From UBA6821 sp044236545 (lineage in GTDB: Bacteria > Verrucomicrobiota > Verrucomicrobiia > Chthoniobacterales > UBA6821), in NCBI GenBank assembly GCA_044236545.1, contig JBIIGI010000060.1, positions 1 through 16,131 on the forward strand: 16,131 nucleotides of DNA. Reading direction: 5' to 3'. Under the pieces are notes generated by a model. It searched no databases, was not told where the DNA came from, and saw only the letters and a list, made by a program, of their open reading frames with translations. The position numbers and the translations under genes were made by a program. Shown piece by piece: positions 6,861 to 14,306 of this stretch (the first letter of the stretch is position 1; each line of letters begins with the position of its first letter).

Positions 6861-7652
6861 TTAACCCTCTTTCAAGAATGCGGTGAGGGGGCTGGTCGGC
6901 ACGGCCTGTTCTGCACGCATAGGGAGTCCCGCGGCAACGGCTTCGGAGGCGGCCTCGACCGCCATGCGGAAGGCGCGGGCCATGCGGACCGGATCGCCTG
7001 CCACGGCGATGGCGGTATTGACCAGCACTGCGTCGGCTCCGAGCTCGATCGCCTCGGCGGCATGGCTGGGGGCACCGATCCCGGCGTCAACGATGACCGG
7101 AACGGTCGCCTGCTCGACGATGATGGCGATCTGGGAGCGCGTCTCAATGCCGCGATTGCTCCCGATCGGTGAACCGAGCGGCATCACGGTCGCGGCCCCG
7201 GCTTCCTGCAGGCGCTTTGCCAGCACGGGGTCGGCATTGATGTAGGGAAGGACGGTAAATCCCTCGGCGACCAACTGCACGGTCGCCTTCAGCGTCTCAA
7301 TCGGGTCGGGGAGCAGGTATCGCGGGTCGGGATGAATCTCGAGCTTCACCCACTTGGGCAGACCGGCGGCGGCGGCAAGGCGGGCCAGACGGACGGCCTC
7401 CTCCGCGGTGTTGGCACCGCTGGTGTTCGGTAGCAGGAGGTACCGATCCGGATCGATGAACTCGAGGATGTTGGCGAAGGGATCCTTCCCGCCGCTCAGG
7501 TCGGCGCGCCGCAGGGCGACGGTGACGATCTGCGTGCCGCTCTCCGAGAGGGTATCGCGCATCACCTCCCCCGAGGAAAATTTCCCCGTGCCAAGGAAGA
7601 GGCGGGAGGAAAATTCACGACCGGCAATGATCAGGGGTGCGTCGGCGGACAT
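6861..7652 (-). CDS. thiG: thiazole synthase ThiG
   Basis: The 263-residue TIM-barrel protein makes the thiazole phosphate half of thiamine from deoxyxylulose 5-phosphate, dehydroglycine and ThiS-thiocarboxylate. The sequence shows the N-terminal FSSRLFLGTGKF, TVALRR, LLPNTSGANTAEEAV, the Schiff-base lysine Lys103 in WVKLEIHPD, the phosphate-binding MPLGSPIGSNRGI, and VIVDAGIGAPSHAAEAIELG. The start at ATG 7650-7652 is fixed by an in-frame TAG 18 bases upstream. A GGAGG lies about 13 bases before it, further than ideal. No thiS, thiF, thiH or thiO is adjacent, so other thiamine genes must be elsewhere. No TPP riboswitch core is visible in the 148-bp leader. Confidence 0.95.
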   Translation of the reverse strand: MSADAPLIIAGREFSSRLFLGTGKFSSGEVMRDTLSESGTQIVTVALRRADLSGGKDPFANILEFIDPDRYLLLPNTSGANTAEEAVRLARLAAAAGLPKWVKLEIHPDPRYLLPDPIETLKATVQLVAEGFTVLPYINADPVLAKRLQEAGAATVMPLGSPIGSNRGIETRSQIAIIVEQATVPVIVDAGIGAPSHAAEAIELGADAVLVNTAIAVAGDPVRMARAFRMAVEAASEAVAAGLPMRAEQAVPTSPLTAFLKEG

Positions 7653-7764
7653 CCGGCAAGGCTACCCTCCGGAAGCCCGAGCCTGCAAGAAACGGAAAGG
7701 GGAAAGCTTGCCCCAAGAACTCGGCAGCGGGTCTCGGGCCCCACTAACCCAGAGAAGCCGTTTG

Positions 7765-7790
7765 GCACGGAGCCCTTCTTGGCCCCGTGC
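7765..7790. terminator. hairpin downstream of the STAS gene, possible terminator or processing structure
   Basis: GCACGG (7765-7770) pairs with CCGTGC (7785-7790), then one A/C mismatch, then GCC (7772-7774) pairs with GGC (7781-7783), leaving a six-base loop. This is a strong 9-bp stem starting about 10 bp after the STAS stop. No U-run follows on either strand, so intrinsic termination is not certain. The rest of the 7653-7800 gap is the thiG leader. Confidence 0.4.
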
Positions 7791-7800
7791 GTGACCGGGG

Positions 7801-8160
7801 TCAGGCCACGGAGGATCCGATCGCCACGAGCGCCTCGTCGCGGGTCGCGCAGACCGGGTAGGCGGTCTGGAACTGGGCTATGTCGAAGATTCTCTTCACG
7901 TCGGGCTGCAGGGCGCAGACGGCCATGCCCCCTCCCAAGCGCTGGAGCTGGCGGCCGAGCAGGAAAAACTCCCGGAACCCCGCGCTGCTGACATAGTCCA
8001 GTCCGGACAAGTCAAAGACCAGGGCCTTCAGGCCGGTCGATTCGATCTCCTTGCCGACGGTGTCACGGATCGAATTCTGCTGCGCGGCATCGAGCCTCCC
8101 CTTGAGGGTTACCACGAGGATCGGCCCCGCCTTATCGAATTGAATTTCCATGATTGCCAT
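7801..8160 (-). CDS. STAS-domain anti-sigma factor antagonist (SpoIIAA/RsbV type)
   Basis: This small cytosolic protein of 119 residues is essentially one STAS domain. After MAIMEIQFDKAGPILVVTLK comes GRLDAAQQNSIRD, then LVFDLSGLDYVSSAGFREFF, where Ser59 occupies the position phosphorylated in SpoIIAA and RsbV (Ser58 is adjacent). In partner switching the unphosphorylated form binds the RsbW-type kinase and frees its target. The start is set by GGGAGG at 8167-8172, six bases before ATG 8158-8160, the best Shine-Dalgarno among the main genes. Longer or shorter starts (8202, 8151) lack one. The gene is divergent from the phosphatase/kinase gene at 8258, which is the likely partner. Paralogous STAS proteins with other partners are possible. 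Confidence 0.88.
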   Translation of the reverse strand: MAIMEIQFDKAGPILVVTLKGRLDAAQQNSIRDTVGKEIESTGLKALVFDLSGLDYVSSAGFREFFLLGRQLQRLGGGMAVCALQPDVKRIFDIAQFQTAYPVCATRDEALVAIGSSVA

Positions 8161-8257
8161 GAAGCGCCTCCCGGGAGGATCCGTCAAGTCCTCACATTCC
8201 ATTCGGCCGCATCATCTTGGCAAGCACGTGCCGTTGAACTATCGATTGGATGGATCA
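8161..8257. promoter_or_regulatory. divergent control region between the STAS gene and the sensor phosphatase
   Basis: This 97-bp gap should contain both promoters. It has a perfect 12-bp palindrome, CCTCCCGGGAGG at 8167-8178, whose minus-strand half is the STAS ribosome-binding site. No convincing -35/-10 pair was recognised. The plus-strand gene has only a weak GGAT ahead of its ATG. Confidence 0.35.
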
Positions 8258-10765
8258 ATGGCCCTGAAACCACGCTTTTACACACCCCGATCGATCGGAC
8301 AGCGATTTGCCATGACCATCGGGGCGGGCGCCGGCTTGATCCTTGTCGTTCTGGCCGTGGCGAATTTCCTCAACGGCCGCGAACTCCTGCTACAGCAGAC
8401 ATCGAGCGAGGCCCTGAAGGAGGTGCATGACGAGATGCGCTCCATGGACGAACTGGTCGACCGTATCGCGATGCTCCCCTACGTGATCGGGGTCACCCAG
8501 ACCGCGGGGGGGGCAATGAAAGGCGTGACGGTCCCCTGGCTCGCCTCCCTGCTGGAATACTGCCCGATTCAGGCGGTTTACGGCCTCTATATGGTTCTCG
8601 ACGGGAAGAATTGGGGTGATCCGGCATCGGATATCTGGGTCGACCGCAAGACCTGGCCCAATGGCGCCCGGCTCAAGTATGATTTTCACGATCCCGCCCA
8701 GGACTGGTACCACGGGGCAAAGGTGTCGGGGCGGATTCATGTGACGCAGCCCTATTTCGACGCGGGGGGCTCGGAAATCGACTTGATCAGCATCACGAAA
8801 CCCGTTTACAGCAGGCAGGGGACCTTCATCGGTGTGGCCGGTGTCGATGTCGCCCTCGACGAGATGCGCAAGATCGTGCGCAAGCTCCACATCCGCGATT
8901 TCGGCACGGACTTAGCAGCCGAAACGGGGACGGTGAACGCCGTGAGCGCGGGACCGAAGCACGTGCCAAAAGAGTTGAGGGAATCGGCCTACCTGATCTC
9001 CTCCACCGGGTCCCTTATCGTGAGCACGGAAGAGTCGCAGGACATGCCTCCCCCCCCATCCGAAGCCCCCAACCCGGGAAGCCCCGATGCCGCGCTGGAG
9101 AAACTGCTCGGCCAGGGCCTGGACACAAGCATCCCCGCCCTCAGGCAGATTCTGGCCAGTAGCAGCGGATGGATGCGACTCAAGGATGGGAGCGGCAAGG
9201 TGATCTACTGGGCGGAGGGTAAGAACACCGGCTGGAAGCTGGTGATGGAGGTCCCCTACGAGTTCATCGTGGCACCGGCACACACGCTGGCGAGCCAGTC
9301 GGCTGCCATCGGGGGAGTCGGCCTACTCCTTCTGCTAGCGGTTGTTTTTTACACCGCACGCAGGGTTTCCGGGCCGATCAGCGAACTGCAGTCGGTGGCC
9401 ACCGATCTCCAGCGCGGCACCTACGAGGATGGAGCGGGGGTGCTTGATCGCATCGGGAAACGCCACGACGAACTGGGACGCTTTGCCAGCAGTTTCTCCA
9501 CGATGGCCAGGGAAATCCGCCTCAGGGAGGAACGCCTCTCCGAGTGGAACGCCAACCTCGAGCAGACGGTCAGGGAACGCACCGCCGACCTTGCCCGCGC
9601 CAAGGAGGAGGTGGAGAAGGCCAACCGGACCATGACGGCCGAACTCGCCGAGGCGGCGACCTATTCCCGGGCGGTGCTTCCGGAGAGGCTTCTTGGGCCG
9701 GTCACAACGGACTGGGTCTTTGTGACCTCCTCGCAACTGGGCGGGGACTCCTTCGGCTATCATTGGCTCGACGACGACCATCTCTCCCTTTACCTGCTGG
9801 ATGTCTGCGGCCATGGCGTGGGGGCGGCCCTTCTTTCCGTAAGCGTCGTCAATGTGCTGCGCACCACGTCGCTCTCGGGGACCGATTTTTACGATCCCTC
9901 CTCCGTCCTCGCCCGCCTCAACGAGGCCTTCCCGATGGAGAAGCACAATGACATGTTCTTCACCGGATGGTACGGGGTCTACTCCAGGAGCAGGAGGGAG
10001 TTACGCTATGCCTGCGGTGGCCACCCGCCGGCCGTCCTGATCCATGCGGAGGGCGATCGCGTCCATCTCTCCGCCAAGGGAGCGGTGATCGGAGCCTTTC
10101 CCGGAGCCTCCTACGAGAACGCCACGGTCACGGTGCCGGGAGGGTCGCGCCTCTACCTGTTCAGTGACGGCACCTATGAGATCGACAGACCCGGCGCACC
10201 GATGATGACCCACGACGAGTTCTCCGCCATGCTGGCCGGACGGCAGGAGTACGGGAATCTTTCCCCGTTGGTGGACGAGATCAGGCGCGCCCAGCAGTCG
10301 GACTCCTTCGCCGATGATTTCTCGCTGGTGGAGTTTTACTTTTCGGACGGGGAAGTCCATGGTGGGAGCTTGAAGCTGAGAGCCGATCCAAGCGAACTGG
10401 ATAGATTGAGGGACTTCCTCCAAGCCTACTGCGTGCGGGAGATGCTGCCTGATTCCCTGCTCTTCGACCTGGAGGTGATCCTGGAGGAACTCGTCAGCAA
10501 CGTGATCAAGTACGGCGGGGTGCAACCGGGATCCGAATGCTGCAGCCTGGAGCTTGCACGGGAGGGTTCCCTTCTCACGATCCGCTTCAGCGACAGCGGC
10601 ATCCCCTTCAACCCCCTCGCCCGCGACGAAGTCGACACCGGTAAACCGATCGAGGAGCGCGAGATCGGCGGGCTCGGCGTCCACTTCATCAAAAAACTCA
10701 CCGATTCCCAAAACTATGAACGCAGGGAAGGAAGGAACATCCTGACACTGATGAAGAGTGTGTAG
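8258..10765 (+). CDS. membrane sensor with dCache, HAMP, SpoIIE/PP2C phosphatase and RsbW-like kinase domains
   Basis: The product is 835 residues. A short cytosolic start is followed by TM1 (about 17-38). A periplasmic dCache-like domain (about 40-345) shows DWYHGAK, PYFDAGGSEI and FIGVAGVDVALDEM. TM2 (about 349-366), HAMP (about 367-420) and a coiled coil (about 420-465) follow. The PP2C/SpoIIE phosphatase has GGD 495-497, DVCGHG 515-520, SDGTYE from 636 and Asp686-Asp687. The final GHKL ATPase (about 705-835) has the N-box EELVSN (743-748), FSDSGIPFNP with Asp779, and GGLGVHF (804-810). All motifs look intact, so it may both dephosphorylate and phosphorylate the divergent STAS protein according to an external ligand. 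This role is inferred. Upstream in-frame ATGs exist, but ATG 8258 fits the membrane start best. Confidence 0.9.
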   Translation: MALKPRFYTPRSIGQRFAMTIGAGAGLILVVLAVANFLNGRELLLQQTSSEALKEVHDEMRSMDELVDRIAMLPYVIGVTQTAGGAMKGVTVPWLASLLEYCPIQAVYGLYMVLDGKNWGDPASDIWVDRKTWPNGARLKYDFHDPAQDWYHGAKVSGRIHVTQPYFDAGGSEIDLISITKPVYSRQGTFIGVAGVDVALDEMRKIVRKLHIRDFGTDLAAETGTVNAVSAGPKHVPKELRESAYLISSTGSLIVSTEESQDMPPPPSEAPNPGSPDAALEKLLGQGLDTSIPALRQILASSSGWMRLKDGSGKVIYWAEGKNTGWKLVMEVPYEFIVAPAHTLASQSAAIGGVGLLLLLAVVFYTARRVSGPISELQSVATDLQRGTYEDGAGVLDRIGKRHDELGRFASSFSTMAREIRLREERLSEWNANLEQTVRERTADLARAKEEVEKANRTMTAELAEAATYSRAVLPERLLGPVTTDWVFVTSSQLGGDSFGYHWLDDDHLSLYLLDVCGHGVGAALLSVSVVNVLRTTSLSGTDFYDPSSVLARLNEAFPMEKHNDMFFTGWYGVYSRSRRELRYACGGHPPAVLIHAEGDRVHLSAKGAVIGAFPGASYENATVTVPGGSRLYLFSDGTYEIDRPGAPMMTHDEFSAMLAGRQEYGNLSPLVDEIRRAQQSDSFADDFSLVEFYFSDGEVHGGSLKLRADPSELDRLRDFLQAYCVREMLPDSLLFDLEVILEELVSNVIKYGGVQPGSECCSLELAREGSLLTIRFSDSGIPFNPLARDEVDTGKPIEEREIGGLGVHFIKKLTDSQNYERREGRNILTLMKSV

Positions 10766-10801
10766 CCCCTGTGCACGGGTTATGCCCCTGTGCACGGGTT
10801 A
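10766..10801. repeat. two 17-bp direct repeats with 19-bp period
   Basis: CCCCTGTGCACGGGTTA occurs at 10766-10782 and again at 10785-10801, starting right after the phosphatase stop. Each copy holds the palindrome GTGCAC. In RNA, GUGCACGGG of copy 1 can pair with CCC(U)GUGCAC of copy 2 around a short loop, so the pair may form a 3-prime-end hairpin. No U-run follows. Confidence 0.8.
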
Positions 10802-10865
10802 AAAACGATCCATTTCACCCGGCAGGGAGTGGGAATACGGACAACGTGCCCGATTCCCGAGGCCG
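10802..10865. terminator. convergent spacer with a possible hairpin
   Basis: Between the convergent phosphatase and glpX genes, GGGAAT (10831-10836) and ATTCCC (10853-10858) could form a 6-bp stem with a 16-base loop. The loop is long and there is no U-run, so a terminator role is only suggested by position. Confidence 0.25.
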
Positions 10866-11921
10866 TCACAGCGGCTCCTCGCGACGCACGCTGCGGAGAT
10901 GGATGGTCTTGGTCTCCAGGTCATGCACGGCACGGATGTAGCGGACGGTCCGGCTACGGGAGCGCATGAGGATCGAATGGGTGATGGCAGTCTTGCCGAT
11001 CAACTTGACGCCCGGAAGCATCGGGCTGTCGCTGATTCCGGTCGCGCAGAAAATGGCGCTGTCGCCATGAACAAGGTCATCCGTGTGGTAAACCCGCTCC
11101 AGATCGGCAACGGTGTGAGTCTTCAGGAGGGCGAGCCTCTCCTCGTCGTCACGCGGCCACATCCTCAGGAGGATCTCTCCGCCGAGAGCCTTGAGCGCCG
11201 CGGCCGTGAGGATTCCCTCCGGGGCGCCTCCACGCCCGACAAAAAGGTCGATTCCGGAATCGGGAAGCGACGGCGCGACGGCCGCCGTGATGTCGCCGTC
11301 CCCAATCAGGCGCAGTGAGGCGCCGGCTTCGCGCACGGCATCGATGTAGGGTTGGTTGCGGGGGCGGTCGAGGATGGAGACGACCAGTTCGCCAAGACGC
11401 TTGCCGAGGGCATCGGCCGCGAGCGCAAGGGTATGACCGAAGGGGGTGTCGAGCGTGAAGGCGGGGATGAGTCCGTCCCGGATGGAGCGGGCCACCCGCG
11501 GGCCATATGCCAGCTTGTCGACGTAGAAACTGGGAATGCTGACCATGCTGCGATCCCTTCCATCTGGCACCAGCACGGCCGCCATGACGGAAATGGAGTT
11601 GGGCATCCCCTTGGAGATGTTGCTCGTGCCGTCGATAGGATCGAGGGCGATGTCGAATCTCGGGTCATTCTCCCCCCAGCGGCCGAGCCTGTCCCCGAGG
11701 AAGATCCCGGGGGCATTGTCCTTGATGCCCTCCCCGATGACGACCTCTCCGCGGATGTCAACCAGGTCGAACATCCCGTTGATGGCGTCGCAGGCGGCGG
11801 CATCGGCGGCCTCCTTGTCGCCCCTTCCCATCCAGTGCATCGAATGGAGGGCCGCGTTCTCGGTGGCGCGGACGAACTCGAATTCGACCATCCGCTCCAG
11901 ATCCTGTGTTACGCCAATCAT
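10866..11921 (-). CDS. glpX: class II fructose-1,6-bisphosphatase (GlpX family)
   Basis: The 351-residue cytosolic enzyme hydrolyses fructose 1,6-bisphosphate in gluconeogenesis, and in some bacteria also sedoheptulose bisphosphate. It has the lithium-sensitive phosphatase signature: GRGDKEAAD with Asp35, RGEVVIGEG with Glu64, and DPIDGTSNISKG with Asp94 and Asp97. The sugar-phosphate region includes VGRGGAPEGILTAAALKALG. Length is close to the usual 320-350. ATG 11919-11921 is used here; an internal ATG at 11889-11891 starts closer to the conserved EFVRATENAAL and is a reasonable alternative. It follows pyrG by 21 bp and is probably co-transcribed with it. That pairing does not suggest a shared pathway. 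Confidence 0.94.
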   Translation of the reverse strand: MIGVTQDLERMVEFEFVRATENAALHSMHWMGRGDKEAADAAACDAINGMFDLVDIRGEVVIGEGIKDNAPGIFLGDRLGRWGENDPRFDIALDPIDGTSNISKGMPNSISVMAAVLVPDGRDRSMVSIPSFYVDKLAYGPRVARSIRDGLIPAFTLDTPFGHTLALAADALGKRLGELVVSILDRPRNQPYIDAVREAGASLRLIGDGDITAAVAPSLPDSGIDLFVGRGGAPEGILTAAALKALGGEILLRMWPRDDEERLALLKTHTVADLERVYHTDDLVHGDSAIFCATGISDSPMLPGVKLIGKTAITHSILMRSRSRTVRYIRAVHDLETKTIHLRSVRREEPL

Positions 11922-11942
11922 ATCATTTTTGGGTGACCCCGT

Positions 11943-13535
11943 TCAGCCGATCGAGGCCTTGATGAATTCGCGGAAGAGAGGGTGCGGTTTGTCCGGCTTG
12001 CTCAGGAACTCGGGATGGAACTGCACCGCGACGAACCAGGGGTGGTCTCGCAGTTCGATGATCTCGACGAGGCTTCCGTCGGGGGATGTCCCTGACACGA
12101 CAAACCCCCGCGCCTCCATCCTCTCCCGGTAGTTGTTGTTGAACTCGTAGCGGTGACGGTGACGCTCGGCGATCTCGCTTTGGCCGTAGATCTCCCGCGC
12201 CTTCGATGAGGGTTTGATTGCCGCCGGCCAGGAACCGAGGCGCATGGACCCCCCCTTGCCGGCCACCTCTTTCTGCTCGTCCAGCAGGGCGATCACCGGA
12301 TGAGGGGTGCCCGGGTCGAACTCGGTGCTGTTGGCACCCTCAAGACCGCAGACATTGCGGGCGAATTCAATCGAGGCGATCTGCATGCCGAGGCAGATTC
12401 CGAAGAAGGGGATCCCATTCTCCCGCGCATAGCGGGCGGCGGCGATTTTCCCCTCGGTGCCCCGGTCGCCGAAGCCGCCCGGAACTAGGATGCCGGCCAC
12501 GCCGGCGAGATGTTTCCCGGCCCCCTCGGCCTCGATCTCCTCGGCATCGACGATCTCAAGGTCGACACCGCAGTCATTGGCGCCGCCCGCGTGGCAGAGC
12601 GCCTCGTAGATGCTCTTGTAGGCGTCCTGCAGTTCGACGTACTTGCCCACCACGGCAACCTTCACGCGGCGCGAGGGATGGACGATGGATCGGACGACTT
12701 TTTTCCACTTCTCCATGTCGGCGGGAGGAGTGTCGAGGTGGAGGAGTTTGCAGACCTTTTCGTCGAGCCCCTCGGCCTGGAGCATGAGCGGAAACTCGTA
12801 GATCGAGTTCTCCACATCGCGCGCCTCGATCACGGCGTCGACGGGGACGTTGCAGTAGAGGGAGAGCTTTTCCCTGACATCCTCCTCGAGCGGCATTTCC
12901 GTGCGGCAGACGAGCACCTCGGGTTGGAGGCCGATCTCACGGAGCTTGGCGACGCTCTGCTGGGTCGGCTTGGTCTTCAGTTCCCCCGCGGCCTTGATGT
13001 AGGGGACGAGCGTGACGTGAAGCAGGATGGCGTTCTCGTGGCCCGCCTGCAGGATGAACTGACGGATCGCCTCAAGGAAGGGAAGTCCCTCGATGTCGCC
13101 CGTCGTGCCGCCGATCTCGGTGATGAGGATGTCGGCGTTGCCTGCCTGCTCGAAGCTGCGGATGCGCCTCTTGATCTCGTCGGTGATGTGCGGGATGACC
13201 TGGACGGTCTTGCCGAGGTAGTCGCCCCGCCGCTCGTTGGATAGGACGGTCTCGTAGACCTGGCCGCTTGTCAGATTGTTCGCCCGCGTGAGAATGCAAT
13301 TCGTGAAGCGCTCGTAGTGTCCCAGATCGAGATCGGTCTCGGCCCCGTCGGCGAGCACGTAGACCTCTCCGTGCTGGAGCGGGTTCATCGTGCCGGGGTC
13401 CACGTTGAGGTAGGGATCGAGCTTTTGAAGCGTCACACGCAGGCCCCGATGTTCCAGAAGGGTCCCCAGGGAAGCGCCGGCCAAACCCTTGCCGAGCGAA
13501 CTGACCACACCACCCGTCACGAAAATATACTTCAT
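11943..13535 (-). CDS. pyrG: CTP synthase
   Basis: The 530-residue enzyme aminates UTP to CTP with ATP and glutamine. The N-terminal synthetase begins MKYIFVTGGVVSSLGKGLAG with its P-loop, then QKLDPYLNVDPGTMNP, GHYERFTN and ITEIGGTTGDIE. The C-terminal class I glutaminase has VPGGFGDRG, the nucleophile Cys381 in GICLGMQ, and His507 and Glu509 in QFHPEF. The frame extends 73 codons further upstream, but family alignment places the start at ATG 13533-13535. The ribosome-binding site is weak. It lies 95 bp after the DUF1802 stop and 21 bp before glpX. Confidence 0.97.
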   Translation of the reverse strand: MKYIFVTGGVVSSLGKGLAGASLGTLLEHRGLRVTLQKLDPYLNVDPGTMNPLQHGEVYVLADGAETDLDLGHYERFTNCILTRANNLTSGQVYETVLSNERRGDYLGKTVQVIPHITDEIKRRIRSFEQAGNADILITEIGGTTGDIEGLPFLEAIRQFILQAGHENAILLHVTLVPYIKAAGELKTKPTQQSVAKLREIGLQPEVLVCRTEMPLEEDVREKLSLYCNVPVDAVIEARDVENSIYEFPLMLQAEGLDEKVCKLLHLDTPPADMEKWKKVVRSIVHPSRRVKVAVVGKYVELQDAYKSIYEALCHAGGANDCGVDLEIVDAEEIEAEGAGKHLAGVAGILVPGGFGDRGTEGKIAAARYARENGIPFFGICLGMQIASIEFARNVCGLEGANSTEFDPGTPHPVIALLDEQKEVAGKGGSMRLGSWPAAIKPSSKAREIYGQSEIAERHRHRYEFNNNYRERMEARGFVVSGTSPDGSLVEIIELRDHPWFVAVQFHPEFLSKPDKPHPLFREFIKASIG

Positions 13536-13630
13536 GGGTGAGGGATCATAGGGAAGCCATTGTGAAAATCCAGCTTGGCCGCACGAAGCGGAAAAGATTC
13601 CCCGCGGAGCCTTTTGCAATAAGGATCCGG

Positions 13631-14197
13631 CTAGCTCAGCGAAACGTCGATCAAGCGCCCGAGCAACTCCCTTCTGCGGGTGTGCTCCTCGTCGCTCAGC
13701 ACCGAAACCATGGCTCCGGAAGCGGGAAGGGGGACTTCGACCCACGAGCGGCACCCGCCGAATTTCTTCTCCATCGGCAGGGTGACGGGAGGCTCAAGGC
13801 GGTAGACCCTCACAAAGGCGACGTTGATGCCGCCACCCCCCAGGGTTCCCTTCGCCGTGTCGTACTCGAAGCGCTCCTCGATCACCGAGGCGTCCAGCAC
13901 ATGGAGTGCCGACAACCGGTGCGCGGACTCCTTGTCCGAGAGGCGCCCGCTCCATTCGATCACCGCGGCATAACCAATGGTCACCCCTCCGGGCGCCTGC
14001 TCGGGAAGAACGATATCGGCCAGCCGTGTCTTGCCGATCTGCCCGTGGAACCATGTGGGAAAGAGATAGAACTCCGGGTGCTCGAAGCCGAAACCGTCCC
14101 TCCCCTCCGCGATGCCCCCCTTGCGCAGGATCACGCTCTGGCGACCGCTTCCAAGGGCTTCGCAGACAAGGGCCCATTCTTTGAAGGCGATGGCCAT
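13631..14197 (-). CDS. DUF1802 family protein, unknown function
   Basis: The 188-residue protein starts MAIAFKEWALVCEALGSGRQ and continues SVILRKGGIAEGRDGFGFEHPEFYLFPTWFH, the signature of DUF1802 proteins as I remember them. No catalytic motif I know is obvious, but the conserved LRKGGI and HPEFYLFPT blocks suggest a binding site. There is no signal peptide or membrane segment. ATG 14195-14197 is chosen because the family begins at FKEWA. ATGs at 14231-14233 and 14267-14269 are in frame, and none has a strong Shine-Dalgarno. It is upstream of pyrG on the same strand and divergent from the PHP gene; neither neighbour explains it. Confidence 0.8.
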   Translation of the reverse strand: MAIAFKEWALVCEALGSGRQSVILRKGGIAEGRDGFGFEHPEFYLFPTWFHGQIGKTRLADIVLPEQAPGGVTIGYAAVIEWSGRLSDKESAHRLSALHVLDASVIEERFEYDTAKGTLGGGGINVAFVRVYRLEPPVTLPMEKKFGGCRSWVEVPLPASGAMVSVLSDEEHTRRRELLGRLIDVSLS

Positions 14198-14306
14198 GAT
14201 AGTGAGATAAACCGCGATCCCCCGCTTCTCCATGAAAAAATCAACCAACCCCCGCGTTTCCCTTGGCATCGGCGTGTTTCACCCGCAAGAATGAGGGTTT
14301 CCTGCC

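Noticed and set aside
7653..7800. TPP riboswitch ahead of thiG
   Set aside because: No CUGAGA or similar conserved TPP core was found in the leader on the minus strand.
10766..10801. CRISPR array
   Set aside because: Only two copies with a 2-bp spacer and no cas genes.
13536..13754. 73-codon upstream extension of pyrG
   Set aside because: Overlaps the DUF1802 end and precedes the universal CTP synthase start MKYIFVTGG.
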